The notes: a model not told the origin generated them from the sequence alone. A stretch of DNA of 64,000 nt from Leptotrichia hongkongensis (GCF_041538065.1 NZ_JBGORW010000002.1:1-64000), one strand, 5' to 3'; counted from the first letter of the stretch, positions 26,742 to 39,462 are shown. Numbers and translations are program-made.

Positions 26742-26768
26742 AATTTCCTTTTCCTTTCATTATTTTTC

Positions 26769-27719
26769 TTAATTTATTGTATAATTTGCCTCTTCATTAT
26801 TTTCTACAAAATCATTTCTCATTAAGTCAATTGATAACTTATTAAGTGCCTTTTCCTTTAAAATATTTACATTGTGACTAGCAATGTTTAAAGATTTTGC
26901 AATTTCCTTTTCTGTATACACTTTATCATCCAGTCCATAAGTCATAACTAAAATCTGCTCATCTAGATAATTTAGTTTTTTAGGAATATTTTCAAGAATA
27001 TACATCTGTGTAATTTTATCAGCCTTTTCCAATATCTGCGAATTTCCAATCAGCTCTTCAGGTTCTACCTCGTCAAATAGTTTTTCAAGCTGTTCAATAT
27101 ATTCTTTTGAAACATTCATCTGTTTACTTATTTCATCCATTGAAAATCCCATACTCCTGTCAACTTTTACTTTTAAATATAAAATATACGATAATTCAGA
27201 TGATTTAATATCTTTTAACAGTTCCTTCTGAAATTCCAAAATATATTTTACAGCAAAATTTTTCACAAAAAATTCAGGCTCTTTTGTTATTTTCATAATT
27301 TCATCATAATAATTCAAACCTGACATAATTCCAAGTGTAGCTTCCTGAACTGTATCCAAAAACGAAAATCCATATTTTGAATAAAGCAAGCTTTCTTTTA
27401 CTGCAATTTTTAAATATTTATCAATTAATTCTTCCCTTTCTTTCTCATTTTCACTTTTTTTCTCAAGTTCTTCGTATTTTCTCTTTATATCTTCTAAATA
27501 TGATTTTATCATATCCTTTTCTTCAATAAAAATATTCTCGTCTTCTAATACGATAAAATCACTCCCATCAGTTGAAGTCCTAACCTCTGGAATATTTTCC
27601 AAATGGATAAATTTCAAAAATTCAAAAAATTCATCATCATTCATTGTATGATTTTCTATAATTTTTTCAAAACTGAAACTTCCTTTTTTTCTTATATCTT
27701 CAAAAACATTTTTTAACAT
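26769..27719 (-). CDS. Divergent sigma-70-like protein next to rpoD
   Basis: The 316-residue product parallels the RpoD encoded directly upstream. Residues 98-140 resemble sigma region 2.1-2.2 (IDKYLKIAVKESLLYSKYGF, LDTVQEATLGIMSGL versus Rpo[14 protein letters not shown]). Residues 248-296 resemble region 4 (LNYLDEQILVMTYGLDDK, then an HTH and ALNKL). The conserved 2.3-2.4 segment that opens and reads the -10 box (Rpo[14 protein letters not shown]) has no counterpart: it is replaced by PEFFVKNFAVKYILEF. It may be a specialised or degenerate sigma factor, or a core-polymerase binder that does not recognise promoters. It follows rpoD beyond a terminator and precedes the Nif3 gene. Confidence 0.7.
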   Translation of the reverse strand: MLKNVFEDIRKKGSFSFEKIIENHTMNDDEFFEFLKFIHLENIPEVRTSTDGSDFIVLEDENIFIEEKDMIKSYLEDIKRKYEELEKKSENEKEREELIDKYLKIAVKESLLYSKYGFSFLDTVQEATLGIMSGLNYYDEIMKITKEPEFFVKNFAVKYILEFQKELLKDIKSSELSYILYLKVKVDRSMGFSMDEISKQMNVSKEYIEQLEKLFDEVEPEELIGNSQILEKADKITQMYILENIPKKLNYLDEQILVMTYGLDDKVYTEKEIAKSLNIASHNVNILKEKALNKLSIDLMRNDFVENNEEANYTIN

Positions 27720-27773
27720 CTTTTTTCCCCTTATTTTATTTATTATTTAGTTCATCTAAAAATCCTAAATATC

Positions 27774-27804
27774 TAAAAGGAGCTAAATAACAACTTTAGC
27801 TCCT
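27774..27804 (-). terminator. Hairpin terminator overlapping the rpoD stop codon
   Basis: AGGAGCTAAA (27778-27787) pairs perfectly over ten bases with TTTAGCTCCT (27795-27804). On the minus strand the first arm contains the last sense codon and TAA stop of rpoD, and a short T run follows the second arm. The downstream sigma-like gene starts 55 bases later, so this should reduce its read-through from rpoD. Confidence 0.8.
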
Positions 27805-28974
27805 GTAATCTTCCAATTTTTTTCTTCTGCTTGGATGTCTTAATTTTCTTAATGCTTTTACCTCAATCTGTCTAATACGTTCCCTTGTTACATTAAAGAT
27901 TTTCCCCACCTCTTCAAGAGTTTTCTGAGAACCGTCATCTAGTCCATATCTATATCTAAGCACCATTTCCTCACGCTCATTTAATGTTTTTAATACTTCA
28001 TCAAGCTGTTCCTTTAATAGAACTCTCGTTGTTGCGTCATAAGGATTCGCAAATTTATCATCTTCCACGAAATCTCCCAGTTCACTATCTTCTTCGCTTC
28101 CAACTGGAGTTTCAAGTGAAATCGGATCCTGATTCATTTCCAAAATACTTTTTACCTTTTCTACTGGTAATTCTAACTTTTCAGCCAGTTCCTCTGCTGT
28201 TGGCTCTTTTCCAGTTTCCTGTAAAATAATACGGCTTTCCTTTTTGATTTTATTAATTGTTTCAATCATATGAACAGGTATTCTTATTGTTCTTCCCTGA
28301 TCTGCAATTGCACGTGTTATAGCCTGTCTAATCCACCAAGTTGCATAAGTCGAAAACTTGAATCCTTTTTCATATTCAAATTTTTCCACAGCCTTCATAA
28401 GCCCCATGTTTCCTTCTTGAATTAAATCCAGCATTTTCAAGCCACGATTTGTATGTTTTTTTGCGATACTGACAACAAGCCTTAAATTTGACTCTATTAA
28501 TTTCTGTTTTGCTTCCTCCTCGCCATTTAAAACTCGTTGAGCATATTCGATTTCTTCTTCATAGCTAAGTAGTGGAATTTGTCCAATTTCACGCAAATAC
28601 ATTTTTATTGGTTCATCTACATCCATACTTTCTGCCATTTTTAACAAATCTGTCTGTAATAGTTTATCCACTTCCGAATCGTCGATTTCACTCTCTACAA
28701 ATTCATCATGCGAATCTTCAAAATCCGATATTTCCATTTTTTCGATAGCTTCTATGGAATCAGGAACTTTTAATAAATCCTCTTTTTCCTTTATAGTATC
28801 TACGATTTGAACACCGTCATCAGTCAGTTTTTTTATTAACTGCTCGATTTTTTCAGTTGAAAATCCGATAGATAAAACAGAATTTATTTCTTCGTAACTT
28901 ACAACTTTTTGCTCTCGTGCCTGTTTTATAAAATTTGCGAGACTATTTTTTAAATTTTGTTTTTTATCAGACAT
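27796..28974 (-). CDS. rpoD: RNA polymerase primary sigma factor (sigma-70/SigA)
   Basis: The 392-residue factor has region 1.1 (about 1-85), region 1.2 with DPVRMYLREIG-type sequence ([18 protein letters not shown]), regions 2.1-2.4 including [19 protein letters not shown], region 3, and region 4.2 with [19 protein letters not shown]. The size is of the short SigA type without the large non-conserved insertion of Proteobacteria. It overlaps the end of dnaG by eight bases, the classic dnaG-rpoD coupling. Its stop lies inside a terminator hairpin. Confidence 0.97.
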   Translation of the reverse strand: MSDKKQNLKNSLANFIKQAREQKVVSYEEINSVLSIGFSTEKIEQLIKKLTDDGVQIVDTIKEKEDLLKVPDSIEAIEKMEISDFEDSHDEFVESEIDDSEVDKLLQTDLLKMAESMDVDEPIKMYLREIGQIPLLSYEEEIEYAQRVLNGEEEAKQKLIESNLRLVVSIAKKHTNRGLKMLDLIQEGNMGLMKAVEKFEYEKGFKFSTYATWWIRQAITRAIADQGRTIRIPVHMIETINKIKKESRIILQETGKEPTAEELAEKLELPVEKVKSILEMNQDPISLETPVGSEEDSELGDFVEDDKFANPYDATTRVLLKEQLDEVLKTLNEREEMVLRYRYGLDDGSQKTLEEVGKIFNVTRERIRQIEVKALRKLRHPSRRKKLEDYRS

Positions 28975-30790
28975 AATTCGGTCTCCTTATCAATATAAAT
29001 TCATTATATAATTTTTCTATTTCACTAATTTTATTAATATTTTTTAATTTTGATAATATTTTTTTTAATTCAATTTTCTTAATTCTATCGTTTTCTTCCT
29101 CAGTTTTTTTTCTTTCCTCATCTATTTCACGCTCAAACCAGCCAGAATAAATTTCCCTAAAATAAATTTCCTTATCCTTAATGTCATTATCTGCCCGTAA
29201 CTTCAAGTTTGTTACAATCTCCCTATTTTCTTCACTAATATCAATTTTATCAAGTTTCATTATATCAAAATCTATAGCTTTCAATTTTTCTATTAGTTCA
29301 TTAAAAATCGGATGGCTAAATTCTTTATTTAAAAGTTCTATACACTTTTCCTTTTCTGATTTAAAAAATTCCAAGATATATATAAGTGTTTGTTCTTCCA
29401 GTTCAATATATAAATCTCTTTTTTGCTTTTTGTATTGAACTTTCTGATTTTCATAGATTCTTCTTTTTTTCATTTTAGAAGTTTTATTCGGCAAATTTTT
29501 GAGTTCCTCTTCTAAAACAAATTCATTAATTCCAAAATTAGCTGATAATCTTTGTAAATATAGATTTTTATTAAGATTATTTGTAACATTTGAAAAAAAT
29601 GGTTTTAATCTTTCAATGAATTTTCTTTCTCCACTTATGTCATTCAAATCCAAATCTTTTGAAGCTTCCTTTGTTAAAAAATCAAAAATTTCTTCTGATT
29701 TCTTTACAACTTCTATAAATGCCTTTTTACCATTTTTTCTCAAGAACTCATCAGGATCCTTCTCATTTCCATCTATAACTAGACACTTTACGTCAAAATC
29801 ATATTTTTTTAAAATGTATCCTGCTTTTATTATGGCATTTTTCCCAGCTTCATCGTTATCATATGAAATCAATATTTTATCTGTATATTTCTTTAAAAGT
29901 TGTGCCTGTTCCTCAGTAAGTGCAGTTCCAAGACTTGCAACTGCATTTTCAAAACCATTCTTTTGGGCTGTAAGTACATCAAGATAGCCTTCCATCAGTA
30001 TCGCAAAGCCTTTTTTCCTAATATTTTCTCCTTGATGCTTTATTCCAAAAAGTTCATTTCCTTTTTTAAAAATAGGCGAATCTGGAGAATTTAGATATTT
30101 AGGCAAATTAGTATTTTTTTCAATTATACGTCCCCCAAATCCTACAATCTGAGAATTTATATTGTAAATTGGAAAAATCACTCTATTTCTAAAGCTATCA
30201 TAAATTTCACCATTTTCATTTCTTTTGACAAGTCCTAATTCTATTATCTTTTCTTCTGGAAATTCTTTTTTTAATAAATGCTGAAATAATTCATCTCTTG
30301 AACTATTGGCAAATCCTATCCTAAATTTTCTGATTTCTTCAATAGAGAAGTCACGTTCCTTCATATATTCTAATGCTTCAGGATATTTTTCAATATTTTC
30401 TCTAAAAAATATCTGGGCTTCATTCATTATTTCGTAATATTCCTTGTTTACAGCCTTTTTTCTTTCAATTTCCTGATTGATTGTCCTATATTCCCTATTT
30501 TTCTTTAGCGGAATATTATACTTTCGCGATAACTCTTCTACTGCCTGAATAAAACTGACATCATTGATTTTCATATAAAACGAAATTACATTTCCACCAA
30601 TTTGTGTACTAAAATCCTTAAAAATATTTTTTACTGGGCTGACTGTAAAAGATGGAGTCTTTTCATCTTTAAAAGGAGATAAGCCTTTATAATTTGAACC
30701 TGCCTTTTTTAAATTTACATATTCTCCAATCACTTGAACAATATCTAAATTATCAATTAATTTCTGTATCTCTTTTTCACTATAAATCAT
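28967..30790 (-). CDS. dnaG: DNA primase without zinc-ribbon ligands
   Basis: DnaG makes the RNA primers for DNA replication. The 607 residues hold the N-terminal CHC2-type domain, the TOPRIM core ([15 protein letters not shown]) and a C-terminal helicase-binding region. The N-terminal domain keeps its fold sequence ([28 protein letters not shown]). All four zinc ligands are replaced: where Cys, His, Cys, Cys are expected, positions 38, 41, 59 and 62 are Ser, Lys, Asp and Thr. The domain therefore probably does not bind zinc. The rest looks intact, so the gene is likely functional and essential. A promoter lies upstream at 30843-30870. Confidence 0.95.
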   Translation of the reverse strand: MIYSEKEIQKLIDNLDIVQVIGEYVNLKKAGSNYKGLSPFKDEKTPSFTVSPVKNIFKDFSTQIGGNVISFYMKINDVSFIQAVEELSRKYNIPLKKNREYRTINQEIERKKAVNKEYYEIMNEAQIFFRENIEKYPEALEYMKERDFSIEEIRKFRIGFANSSRDELFQHLLKKEFPEEKIIELGLVKRNENGEIYDSFRNRVIFPIYNINSQIVGFGGRIIEKNTNLPKYLNSPDSPIFKKGNELFGIKHQGENIRKKGFAILMEGYLDVLTAQKNGFENAVASLGTALTEEQAQLLKKYTDKILISYDNDEAGKNAIIKAGYILKKYDFDVKCLVIDGNEKDPDEFLRKNGKKAFIEVVKKSEEIFDFLTKEASKDLDLNDISGERKFIERLKPFFSNVTNNLNKNLYLQRLSANFGINEFVLEEELKNLPNKTSKMKKRRIYENQKVQYKKQKRDLYIELEEQTLIYILEFFKSEKEKCIELLNKEFSHPIFNELIEKLKAIDFDIMKLDKIDISEENREIVTNLKLRADNDIKDKEIYFREIYSGWFEREIDEERKKTEEENDRIKKIELKKILSKLKNINKISEIEKLYNEFILIRRPNYV

Positions 30791-30842
30791 TATTTTTTAT
30801 TCCTCCATAAAAAAACAGTCAATAAAAAATATTTACACTATT

Positions 30843-30870
30843 AGTATAATTTGTTTTTTTAAATAGTCAA
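30843..30870 (-). promoter_or_regulatory. Promoter of dnaG-rpoD
   Basis: On the minus strand TTGACT (30865-30870) and TATACT (30843-30848) are separated by 16 bases. The -10 box is 53 bases before the dnaG start codon, and the boxes lie just after the rpoZ stop at 30891. Confidence 0.7.
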
Positions 30871-30890
30871 TACTTTATAAACAAATTTTT

Positions 30891-31088
30891 TTAATTTTCC
30901 TCATTAGTTTCACGAATTATTTCCACATCATCTTCCATAATATCTTTAAAAACTTCATCCATTATTTCCGATTTTTGCTTCCCTTTAGCAAATTCTCTTT
31001 TTGCAATTTTTCCTGATACAATTGCAAGTTCATATTTATTAGGTATTTTAGTCAATAGTTCATCTATTGTTATTTTTTCTTTTTTCAT
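30891..31088 (-). CDS. rpoZ: RNA polymerase omega subunit
   Basis: The 65-residue protein has the omega core: ITIDELLTKIPNKYELAIVSGKIAKREF, which clamps the beta-prime C terminus. It is followed by an acidic tail. Placement 36 bases after gmk is the standard gmk-rpoZ pairing. Confidence 0.92.
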   Translation of the reverse strand: MKKEKITIDELLTKIPNKYELAIVSGKIAKREFAKGKQKSEIMDEVFKDIMEDDVEIIRETNEEN

Positions 31089-31124
31089 TTTTTATAATTT
31101 TCTCCTATTATTTTAGAATTTATA

Positions 31125-31676
31125 TCAATTTTGTGGATTAATAATATTTATCAATGCTGTGCAAGATTCTTCAATATCATTATTTATTATAGTGTAATCA
31201 TATTTTTTTTCATATTCCAGTTCTTTTAACGCATTTTTTAAACGTGTCTGAATGACTTCTTCTGTATCAGTATTTCTGTTACGAAGCCTTTTTTCAAGAG
31301 TTTCCATATCCTTTGTACGAAAAAATACCAATACAGCGTCTTTTTTCTTTTCCTTTGCAATTAATGCACCTTGCACATCAATTTCCAAAATTACATTTAA
31401 TCCTTTATTTAAATTACTTTCTACTACTTCTTTCAATGTTCCATAATAATTTCCATGAACATTTGCATATTCATAAAATTCATCATTTTTTATTTTTTGT
31501 TCAAAAGTTTCTTTAGTTAAGAAAAAGTAATCTTTGCCATCGATTTCTCCGTCTCTTGGCTGTCGAGTTGTAGCTGATATTGATAATGGAATATTTAGTC
31601 GATCTTTTACTAATTTTGTAACTGTTGATTTTCCTGAGCCTGAAGGCCCTGAAACAATGAATAGTTTTCCTTTCAT
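31125..31676 (-). CDS. gmk: Guanylate kinase
   Basis: The enzyme phosphorylates GMP to GDP. The P-loop is IVSGPSGSGKST at residues 6-17, the GMP site shows SATTRQPRDGEIDGKDYFF, and EIDVQGAL follows. The 183 residues are normal for the family. It sits between rpoC and rpoZ. Confidence 0.97.
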   Translation of the reverse strand: MKGKLFIVSGPSGSGKSTVTKLVKDRLNIPLSISATTRQPRDGEIDGKDYFFLTKETFEQKIKNDEFYEYANVHGNYYGTLKEVVESNLNKGLNVILEIDVQGALIAKEKKKDAVLVFFRTKDMETLEKRLRNRNTDTEEVIQTRLKNALKELEYEKKYDYTIINNDIEESCTALINIINPQN

Positions 31677-31703
31677 TAGAAACCACCTTTTATTTTTTTA
31701 CGC

Positions 31704-31740
31704 GAATAAGGGAAATTTATATTCACAAATCTCCCTATTC
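31704..31740. other. Hairpin in the rpoC-gmk spacer
   Basis: GAATAAGGGA (31704-31713) pairs with TCCCTATTC (31732-31740) with one bulge. Read on the minus strand it is followed by A rather than T, so it is a poor intrinsic terminator there. It may be an RNA-processing or stability hairpin between the two genes. Confidence 0.35.
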
Positions 31741-31831
31741 ACAATATTATATTAATAATCTAATTTTGACAGTAATATTAAAATTTTATATTCATAGTTG
31801 CTATTTACTAATCAAGTTTAAATTATCTTAA

Positions 31832-34800
31832 TTATTCAACTTCTGCTGTTTCCTCAACAGTTTCTATAATTTCATTTGGATTGTCCTTCAAGGCACCTAA
31901 AGTTTCTGTAACTTCTACTTTTTCTCCATCTACTTCCACTTCAGTTTCCACAGCTTCCTCTTCTACAATATCATTTTTTAAGACTGCATCCAAATATTTA
32001 TAATCATTGAACCCTGTACCTCCTGGCACTTTTTTACCAATAATTACATTTTCCTTCAATCCTTCAAGTCTGTCTGTTTTTCCTTCAACAGCTGCATTTG
32101 CAAGAACTTTTGTAGTTTCTTGGAACGATGCTGCAGAAATGAAACTTTCTGTATTTACAGCTGCTTTCGTAATACCTTGAATTACTGGTTCATAAGTTGC
32201 TGGACGTTTTCCTTTTGAAATTAATATTTCATTTTCACGTTCCACAATTTTTTTATCGATTAACTCATCTTCAAGGAATAATGAATCTCCAGCTTCTTTA
32301 ACTTTAATTTTTTGGAACATTTGTTTTACGATTATCTCAATATGTTTATCGTTAACCGCAACTCCTTGCTCTCTATAAACTTGCTGTACTGATTCAAGAA
32401 TAAATTGCTGTGCTTCTACAAGTCCTTTTATTTTCAAAATATCATGTGGCGAAACAGGCCCGTCAGTTATTTTCGCACCTTTTTCGATTAACATTTCATT
32501 AGTTACAACTAAATGCTCCCCAACAGGAACAGTGTATTCTTGGATTAATTCCCCTGTTTCAGGATCTTCAATCAAGATTAATCTCATACCTTTTTTCTTT
32601 TTGTCAGAGAAAACTACACGCCCTGCAACTTCTGATAAAATGGCTTTTCCTTTAGGATTTCTTGCCTCAAATAATTCTTGTACACGAGGAAGACCTCCTG
32701 TAATATCTTTATTTCCTTCTCCAGTTTTTAGGATTTTTGTAATAATTTGACCTTTTTTAACAGTTTCTCCTTCACTTACCATTAAATATGCCCCATAAGG
32801 AACTGCATATTCTACTTTCTTATCACCTTTTGTATAAATTATTATTCTTGGGTTTACATCATTACTTTCCACAGGTTTTATTGCTACTTTTTCAGTAACT
32901 CCATATTTTACATCAATATTTTCTTTTACATAAATATCTCTAAATTCTACTTTTCCTGCAACAGATGTAATAATCGGTATTTGATAAGGATCAAATTCTA
33001 CTAGCACTTTACCTTTCTTAACAGAATCTCCATCTTTTACGTGTAAAGTTGAACCTGAAGGCACTTCATATCTATGTTTTCCTATTATTACACGTCCATT
33101 TTGTGAAACAACGATTTCTTTCCCTTCATCATTTACAAGTATAGATATATCTTTAAGCTTAACTTTTCCAGAAACATCAGCTTTATAATCTGACTGAACA
33201 GATGCCGCTGTTGCTACCCCTCCTGTATGGAAAGTACGCATTGTAAGCTGTGTACCAGGTTCTCCAATTGATTGAGCTGCAATAACTCCAACTGCTTCTC
33301 CTTTAAGAATTTCCTTGTGATTAGAAAGATCTAATCCATAACATTTTTTACAAACTCCTTTTTCCAGTTTACAAGTTAAAGGCGTTCTTATTTCTACTTC
33401 ACGAATATCTAATTCTTCAATCTTCTTAATTAAATCATCAGTTATTAAAGTATTTCTTTTGGCAATTACTTTTCCTTCATGAATTAAGTCTGTTGCCAAG
33501 TTTCTTCCATAAATTCTTTCACTTAATTTTTCGATTACTTCCCCAGCATCCATCAAATCTGATACGACGATTCCATGTTCACATCCACAGTCATCATGAT
33601 TTACAATAACTTCGTGTGAAATATCAACAAGTCTTCTTGTTAAGTATCCTGAATCGGCAGTTCTCAATGCTGTATCCGCAAGTCCTTTTCTCGCTCCATG
33701 TGATGACATAAAGAATTCAAGAATGTTAAGTCCTTCTCTAAAGTTGGCTTTAATCGGCATTTCGATAATACGCCCTTGCGTATCTGCCATAAGTCCACGC
33801 ATTCCACCAAGTTGACGCATTTGTGCAATCGAACCTCTGGCTCCAGAGTTCGCCATCATATAAACTGGGTTAAATTCGTCCAAGTTATCCATCATTTCCT
33901 TAGTTACTTTTGAAACTGCCTCATCCCATATAGCGACTGTTCTTCTGTATCTTTCTGCATCAATAATTTCTCCAGATTTATATTGTTCCTCAATTTCAGC
34001 CACTTCATTTTCAGCTTTTTCCAAAATAGCCTTTTTGCTTTCAGGAATTTCCAGATCTTCAATTCCAACAGTAATTCCAGCAAGTGTTCCATAATGGAAT
34101 CCAAATTCTTTAATTTTATCAAGTAATTCAGATGTTTTTTCAAATCCAAATTTTTTATATAATTCAGCGATTAATTTTCCTAATTCACCTTTACCAAAAG
34201 TTTTTGTATAATCTCTCACTTCTTTTGGAAGCATTGTATTGAACATAAGACGTCCAGGTGTAGTTTGTATTGTTTGCCCATCAATTCTTACATTTACAAG
34301 TGCGTGAACTGCAACTTGTCCATTTTGGTATGCTGTAATCAACTGATTTTTGTTAGAGAAAGATTTTCCTTCTCCTTTAACACCTTTTCTTTCTTTTGTC
34401 ATATAATAACATCCCATTACCATATCTTGCGATGGAACTGCTATTGGTCTACCACTCGATGGTGCAATAATATTATTTGTTGCAAGCATTAATAATTTTG
34501 CTTCCATTTGAGCTTCTTGTGACAATACCAGGTGGACTGCCATTTGGTCTCCATCAAAATCTGCATTAAAAGCAGAACATACAAGTGGATGAAGTCTTAT
34601 TGCCTTCCCTTCAATTAATGTTGGCTCAAAAGCTTGAATTGAAAGTCTGTGCAATGTTGGCGCCCTATTTAAAAGAACTGGGTGATTTTTTATAATTTCT
34701 TCAATCAATTCCCATACATTCTCATCTTCTTCCTCAACCATTTTCTTAGCCACTTTTATATTTGAGGCAAGTTCCCTTTTTACAAGTTCTCTCATTAAAA

Positions 34801-35905
34801 ATGGTTTATACAGCTCAAGTGCCATTTTTTTAGGAAGTCCACATTGATTCATTTTTAAATTTGGCCCAACGACGATAACCGATCTTCCTGAATAATCCAC
34901 ACGTTTTCCTAGTAGATTTTGTCTAAAACGTCCTTGTTTCCCTTTCAGCATATCAGAAAGCGATTTTAATTCCCTGTTGTTTTGTGTAACAACTGGTTTT
35001 CCACGTCTACCATTATCAATTAATGCGTCAACTGCTTCCTGAAGCATTCTTTTTTCGTTTTTTATCACGATTTCAGGCGCTTTTATTGACATCAATTTTT
35101 TAAGTCTGATATTTCTGTTGATTACTCTTCTGTATAAATCATTCAAGTCAGAAGTGGCAAATCTTCCACCATCTAATTGAACCATCGGACGTAAATCCGC
35201 AGGAATTACAGGTAATACAGTCAAGATCATCCATTCTGGTCTGTTCCCTGCTTCTATCAAATCTCTAACTACTTTTAATCTTTTTATAATTTTTCTTCTC
35301 TTTTGTGTAGAGTGTTCTGTATCCATTTCTCCTTGCAAAGTTTTTTCTAGTTCAAACAAATCAATTTCCTCAAGCAAGGCTAGAACTCCCTCAGCTCCCA
35401 TTTTTGCTGTAAATTCATTTTTAAACTGATTTTCATATAATTTATATTCACGTTCAGTCAGAATTTCACCTTTTTGAAGCCCAGTTTCTCCTGGATCAGT
35501 CACAATATATCTTGAAAAATATAGAACTGATTCCAATTCTTTCGTACTGATTCCCAATAAAAGGCTCATTTTGTTAGGCGTACCTTTAGAATACCAGATA
35601 TGTGCAATTGGAGTAGCAAGTTTTATATGTCCCATTCTTTCACGTCTAACTTTTGAAGTTGTTACTTCAACACCACATTTTTCACATACCATGCCTTTGT
35701 AACGCATTCTCTTGTACTTCCCACAGGCACACTCATAATCCTTAGACGGCCCAAATATTCTTTCACAAAATAATCCGTCCATTTCAGGTTTTAAAGTTCT
35801 ATAATTTATTGTTTCGGCTTTTGTAATTTCACCATACGACCATTCCAAAATCTTTTCTGGCGATGCCAATTTTATTTGAATACTGTCAAAATCTCTTATA
35901 CTCAT
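31832..35905 (-). CDS. rpoC: RNA polymerase beta-prime subunit
   Basis: The 1,357-residue catalytic subunit shows the active-site NADFDGDQM motif near residues 446-454. The N-terminal zinc site is [19 protein letters not shown] near 58-76. A second Cys cluster combines DDCGCEHG with [11 protein letters not shown] around residues 770-860. The bridge-helix and trigger-loop region has [24 protein letters not shown]. The C terminus ends in an acidic repeat-like tail. It follows rpoB by about 110 bases on the same strand. Confidence 0.98.
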   Translation of the reverse strand: MSIRDFDSIQIKLASPEKILEWSYGEITKAETINYRTLKPEMDGLFCERIFGPSKDYECACGKYKRMRYKGMVCEKCGVEVTTSKVRRERMGHIKLATPIAHIWYSKGTPNKMSLLLGISTKELESVLYFSRYIVTDPGETGLQKGEILTEREYKLYENQFKNEFTAKMGAEGVLALLEEIDLFELEKTLQGEMDTEHSTQKRRKIIKRLKVVRDLIEAGNRPEWMILTVLPVIPADLRPMVQLDGGRFATSDLNDLYRRVINRNIRLKKLMSIKAPEIVIKNEKRMLQEAVDALIDNGRRGKPVVTQNNRELKSLSDMLKGKQGRFRQNLLGKRVDYSGRSVIVVGPNLKMNQCGLPKKMALELYKPFLMRELVKRELASNIKVAKKMVEEEDENVWELIEEIIKNHPVLLNRAPTLHRLSIQAFEPTLIEGKAIRLHPLVCSAFNADFDGDQMAVHLVLSQEAQMEAKLLMLATNNIIAPSSGRPIAVPSQDMVMGCYYMTKERKGVKGEGKSFSNKNQLITAYQNGQVAVHALVNVRIDGQTIQTTPGRLMFNTMLPKEVRDYTKTFGKGELGKLIAELYKKFGFEKTSELLDKIKEFGFHYGTLAGITVGIEDLEIPESKKAILEKAENEVAEIEEQYKSGEIIDAERYRRTVAIWDEAVSKVTKEMMDNLDEFNPVYMMANSGARGSIAQMRQLGGMRGLMADTQGRIIEMPIKANFREGLNILEFFMSSHGARKGLADTALRTADSGYLTRRLVDISHEVIVNHDDCGCEHGIVVSDLMDAGEVIEKLSERIYGRNLATDLIHEGKVIAKRNTLITDDLIKKIEELDIREVEIRTPLTCKLEKGVCKKCYGLDLSNHKEILKGEAVGVIAAQSIGEPGTQLTMRTFHTGGVATAASVQSDYKADVSGKVKLKDISILVNDEGKEIVVSQNGRVIIGKHRYEVPSGSTLHVKDGDSVKKGKVLVEFDPYQIPIITSVAGKVEFRDIYVKENIDVKYGVTEKVAIKPVESNDVNPRIIIYTKGDKKVEYAVPYGAYLMVSEGETVKKGQIITKILKTGEGNKDITGGLPRVQELFEARNPKGKAILSEVAGRVVFSDKKKKGMRLILIEDPETGELIQEYTVPVGEHLVVTNEMLIEKGAKITDGPVSPHDILKIKGLVEAQQFILESVQQVYREQGVAVNDKHIEIIVKQMFQKIKVKEAGDSLFLEDELIDKKIVERENEILISKGKRPATYEPVIQGITKAAVNTESFISAASFQETTKVLANAAVEGKTDRLEGLKENVIIGKKVPGGTGFNDYKYLDAVLKNDIVEEEAVETEVEVDGEKVEVTETLGALKDNPNEIIETVEETAEVE

Positions 35906-36015
35906 TCGTTAAGAGCCTCCTCTATTCTTTAATTCCACTTTTTTTGAAAAGTAAAGTGGGAAAACTTTTTATATTTTAATTTTTAATTTAAAATTCCGTT
36001 TTTTACCCATTTTTT

Positions 36016-39000
36016 CTAAGCATCTATATTCTTGTCTAGTTCAATTTGTTCTCCATCTTTATCATAAAGAGCAACATCTAATCCAAGTGACTGGAATTCC
36101 TTAATTAATACTCTAAATGATTCTGGAGCGTCTGCTTCTGGCATTTCCTGTCCTTTTACGATAGCTTCATAAGTTTTTGTTCTTCCACTGATGTCGTCTG
36201 ATTTAACTGTAAGCATTTCTTGAAGGATATTTGACGCACCGTAGGCTTCCAATGCCCAAACTTCCATTTCCCCAAGTCTTTGTCCACCAAATTGGGCTTT
36301 TCCTCCAAGTGGTTGCTGAGTAACAAGTGAATATGGTCCAATTGCTCTAGCATGCATTTTGTCCTCTACCAAGTGGTGAAGTTTTAGCATATACATACGT
36401 CCAACTGTTACTGGGTTGTCAAATGGCTGTCCAGTTCTTCCGTCAATCAGTTTTACTTTACCAGTTCTGCTGTATCCAGCTTCTTCCAAGTAATTTTTAA
36501 CATCTTCTTCACTTGCTCCATCAAATACTGGTGTTGCAATATATTTGTCAATATCTCCAATTGCAAGTCCCAAATGCACTTCCAAGACCTGTCCGATATT
36601 CATACGTGATGGCACTCCAAGCGGATTAAGACAGACATCTATCGGCGTTCCATTTTCTAAATGTGGCATATCTTCAACTGGTAATACTCTTGAAATAACC
36701 CCTTTGTTTCCATGACGTCCAGACATTTTATCCCCAACCATTATTTTTCTTTTTTCTGCAATATAAATTCTGATTAGTTTATTTACTCCAGCTTTCAAAT
36801 CATCTCCGTTTTCCTTAGATAATTCAAGTACGTCTACAACAGTTCCTTTTACTCCGTGTGGAAGTCTTAATGAAGTATCTCTTACATCTTTTGCTTTTTC
36901 CCCAAAGATTGCACGTAATAATTTTTCTTCTGCTGGTGGTTCAGTTTCCCCTTTTGGAGTTACTTTTCCAACAAGGATGTCATCAGGAGTTACATGAGCT
37001 CCTATTCTTACAATTCCATTTTCATCAAGATTTCTCAAAGCTTCTTCAGAAACATTAGGAATTTCTCTTGTAATTTCTTCATCTCCTAATTTTGTAGTTC
37101 TTGCTTCAATATCAAATTCTTCAATATGAATTGATGTAAATACGTCATCTTTTCTAAGTCTTTCAGAAATAAGGATTCCATCCTCAAAGTTATATCCTTC
37201 CCAAGGCATAAATGCCAGCAGGATATTTTTACCTAATGCCAAATCTCCACCCGCAGTAGATGGTCCATCTGCAATAATGTCACCTTTTTTAACTTTATCT
37301 CCCAAATCAATAATTGGTTTTTGGTGTAAGCACATTGATTGGTTAGATTTTTCAAAGTTTAATAATCTATGGTAATGTTCTTTTCCTTCTTTATCAGTTA
37401 CAATAATTTTTCTTGCATCCACAAAAGTTACAGTTCCTGCTGCTTTTGAAGTAATTACTGCTCCTGAATCCACAGCAACTTTTCTTTCAAGCCCAGTTCC
37501 TACATAAGGAGCCTGTGTTTTTAATAAAGGTACTGCTTGACGTTGCATATTTGAACCCATCAATGCACGGTTGGCGTCATCATGTTCCAAGAATGGAATT
37601 AATCCTGCTGAAACAGATACTAGCTGTTTAGGTGATACATCCAAAATATCAACTTTTGATTTATCAATATGCACAATTTCATCTCCATAACGGCAAACAA
37701 CTTCATCAGTCAAGAAATTTCCGTCTTTATCAATAGGAGTATCAGCCTGTGCAATAAACAGTCCTTCCTCTTCATCAGCTGCTAAATATCTAATATCATT
37801 AAAATCAGCTTTTCCATCGTTTATTTTTACAAATGGAGTTTCTATAAACCCGTATTTATTAACTTTTCCATAAGTTGAAAGTGAAGCAATAAGTCCGATA
37901 TTTGGTCCTTCTGGAGTTTCTATTGGACAAATTCTTCCATAATGCGAGTTATGAACGTCACGCACCTCAAATCCTGCTCTATCTCTTGAAAGTCCCCCTG
38001 GTCCTAATGCTGAAATTCTTCTCTTATGAGTCAATTCTGACAATGGATTAGACTGATCCATAAATTGTGACAGCTGTCCACTTCCAAAAAATTCAAGAAT
38101 TAATGCATTTAATGGTTTTGTATTTAAAAGACTTTGTGGAGTCAGTGTTGTGATATCTTGAATTGTCATTTTTTCTCTGACCATTTTAGACATTTTAAGC
38201 ATTCCACCTTTTATTTGGATAGAAAGCAACTCTCCAACACCTCTTACACGTCTATTTGATAAGTTGTCAATATCATCTGTAAAGCCTTCTCCGCTTACAA
38301 GATTTTTTACGTATTCAATAGTTTGTAAAACATCTTCTTTTGTCAGTACAATCACATCTGCTGGTACATCTATTTTCAGTCTTTTGTTAATTTTATATCT
38401 TCCAACATCTGCTAAATCATATCTTTGCGGATTAAAAAACATCTGTTTAACAAGCGATCTTGCACTGTCCACAGTTACTAGATCTCCTGGACGCAATTTT
38501 CTAAATACTTCAATAACAGCTTCGTCACTATTTTTTGTACTATCATGCACTAAAGCGTTTGCAATAATTCTATCTTCAGGCTTCACTTCCCAAATATTAA
38601 TTACAGGCACTTTCGCATCAATTATTTTCTGAATTACAGGCATATCAATAATTTCTTCTGCTTCTGCAACAAACTCTCCTGTCTCTTCATCTAAAATATC
38701 TTCCCTTACAAAACTTCCTTCTAATCTTGAACGTAAAACTTCTTCCAGCTCAGTATCTCTATATTTTGAATAAAGTTCTGACAACTCTACTTCTTTTTCT
38801 TCAAAGAAATGATTCATAATTTCCGTATTATTTTGGAAAAAATCAACCGCTTTTAAAAATACTGGCAATAATACTTTCTTTCTTCTATCAATTTTTACAT
38901 TTAAGATGTCATTTTTATCAGTTTCAAATTCAAGCCATGTTCCTTTATAAGGGATAATTTTCCCAATAAACACATCTTTTCCTGTCTGAATATTTAATTC

Positions 39001-39462
39001 CTTGTTAAAAGTAATTCCTGGTGATCTGTGTAATTGAGAAATAACGACTCTTTCAGCACCATTTATAATAAATGTCGCTTTATCAGTCATAAGTGGTATA
39101 TCTCCGAAATGAACTAATGTTTCCTGAATTTCTCCTGTTCTCTTGTTAGTTAATTTTAATCTAACTTTTAATTGTCCAGAATATGTTTTACCTCTTTTTT
39201 TACATTCCAATTCATCATTTAAAGGCTCATCATTATCGTGAATTTCATACCATAAGTATTCTAATTTTAGTAATCCATTGCTGGATTCAATTGGAAAAAT
39301 TTCATTAAAGATTGCTTCAAAACCTTTATTTTCTCTTTTTTGAGGTGGCACTTTAGTCTGTAAAAAATCTTCATAAGAATTTAGTTGAAATTCTAAAAAG
39401 TGCGGCATTTCCCCTCTATCTACTATTTTCCCGAAACTATATCTTTCAATAAGTTTGTTCAT
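36016..39462 (-). CDS. rpoB: RNA polymerase beta subunit
   Basis: The 1,148-residue subunit shows the rifampicin region ([23 protein letters not shown], broken here for length), the [13 protein letters not shown] motif, and the [11 protein letters not shown] active-site loop. A GGGAGG site precedes ATG. In the rifampicin region no unusual residue stands out by eye. It has its own promoter region and is separated from rplL by a terminator, so it can be transcribed both by read-through and independently. Confidence 0.98.
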   Translation of the reverse strand: MNKLIERYSFGKIVDRGEMPHFLEFQLNSYEDFLQTKVPPQKRENKGFEAIFNEIFPIESSNGLLKLEYLWYEIHDNDEPLNDELECKKRGKTYSGQLKVRLKLTNKRTGEIQETLVHFGDIPLMTDKATFIINGAERVVISQLHRSPGITFNKELNIQTGKDVFIGKIIPYKGTWLEFETDKNDILNVKIDRRKKVLLPVFLKAVDFFQNNTEIMNHFFEEKEVELSELYSKYRDTELEEVLRSRLEGSFVREDILDEETGEFVAEAEEIIDMPVIQKIIDAKVPVINIWEVKPEDRIIANALVHDSTKNSDEAVIEVFRKLRPGDLVTVDSARSLVKQMFFNPQRYDLADVGRYKINKRLKIDVPADVIVLTKEDVLQTIEYVKNLVSGEGFTDDIDNLSNRRVRGVGELLSIQIKGGMLKMSKMVREKMTIQDITTLTPQSLLNTKPLNALILEFFGSGQLSQFMDQSNPLSELTHKRRISALGPGGLSRDRAGFEVRDVHNSHYGRICPIETPEGPNIGLIASLSTYGKVNKYGFIETPFVKINDGKADFNDIRYLAADEEEGLFIAQADTPIDKDGNFLTDEVVCRYGDEIVHIDKSKVDILDVSPKQLVSVSAGLIPFLEHDDANRALMGSNMQRQAVPLLKTQAPYVGTGLERKVAVDSGAVITSKAAGTVTFVDARKIIVTDKEGKEHYHRLLNFEKSNQSMCLHQKPIIDLGDKVKKGDIIADGPSTAGGDLALGKNILLAFMPWEGYNFEDGILISERLRKDDVFTSIHIEEFDIEARTTKLGDEEITREIPNVSEEALRNLDENGIVRIGAHVTPDDILVGKVTPKGETEPPAEEKLLRAIFGEKAKDVRDTSLRLPHGVKGTVVDVLELSKENGDDLKAGVNKLIRIYIAEKRKIMVGDKMSGRHGNKGVISRVLPVEDMPHLENGTPIDVCLNPLGVPSRMNIGQVLEVHLGLAIGDIDKYIATPVFDGASEEDVKNYLEEAGYSRTGKVKLIDGRTGQPFDNPVTVGRMYMLKLHHLVEDKMHARAIGPYSLVTQQPLGGKAQFGGQRLGEMEVWALEAYGASNILQEMLTVKSDDISGRTKTYEAIVKGQEMPEADAPESFRVLIKEFQSLGLDVALYDKDGEQIELDKNIDA

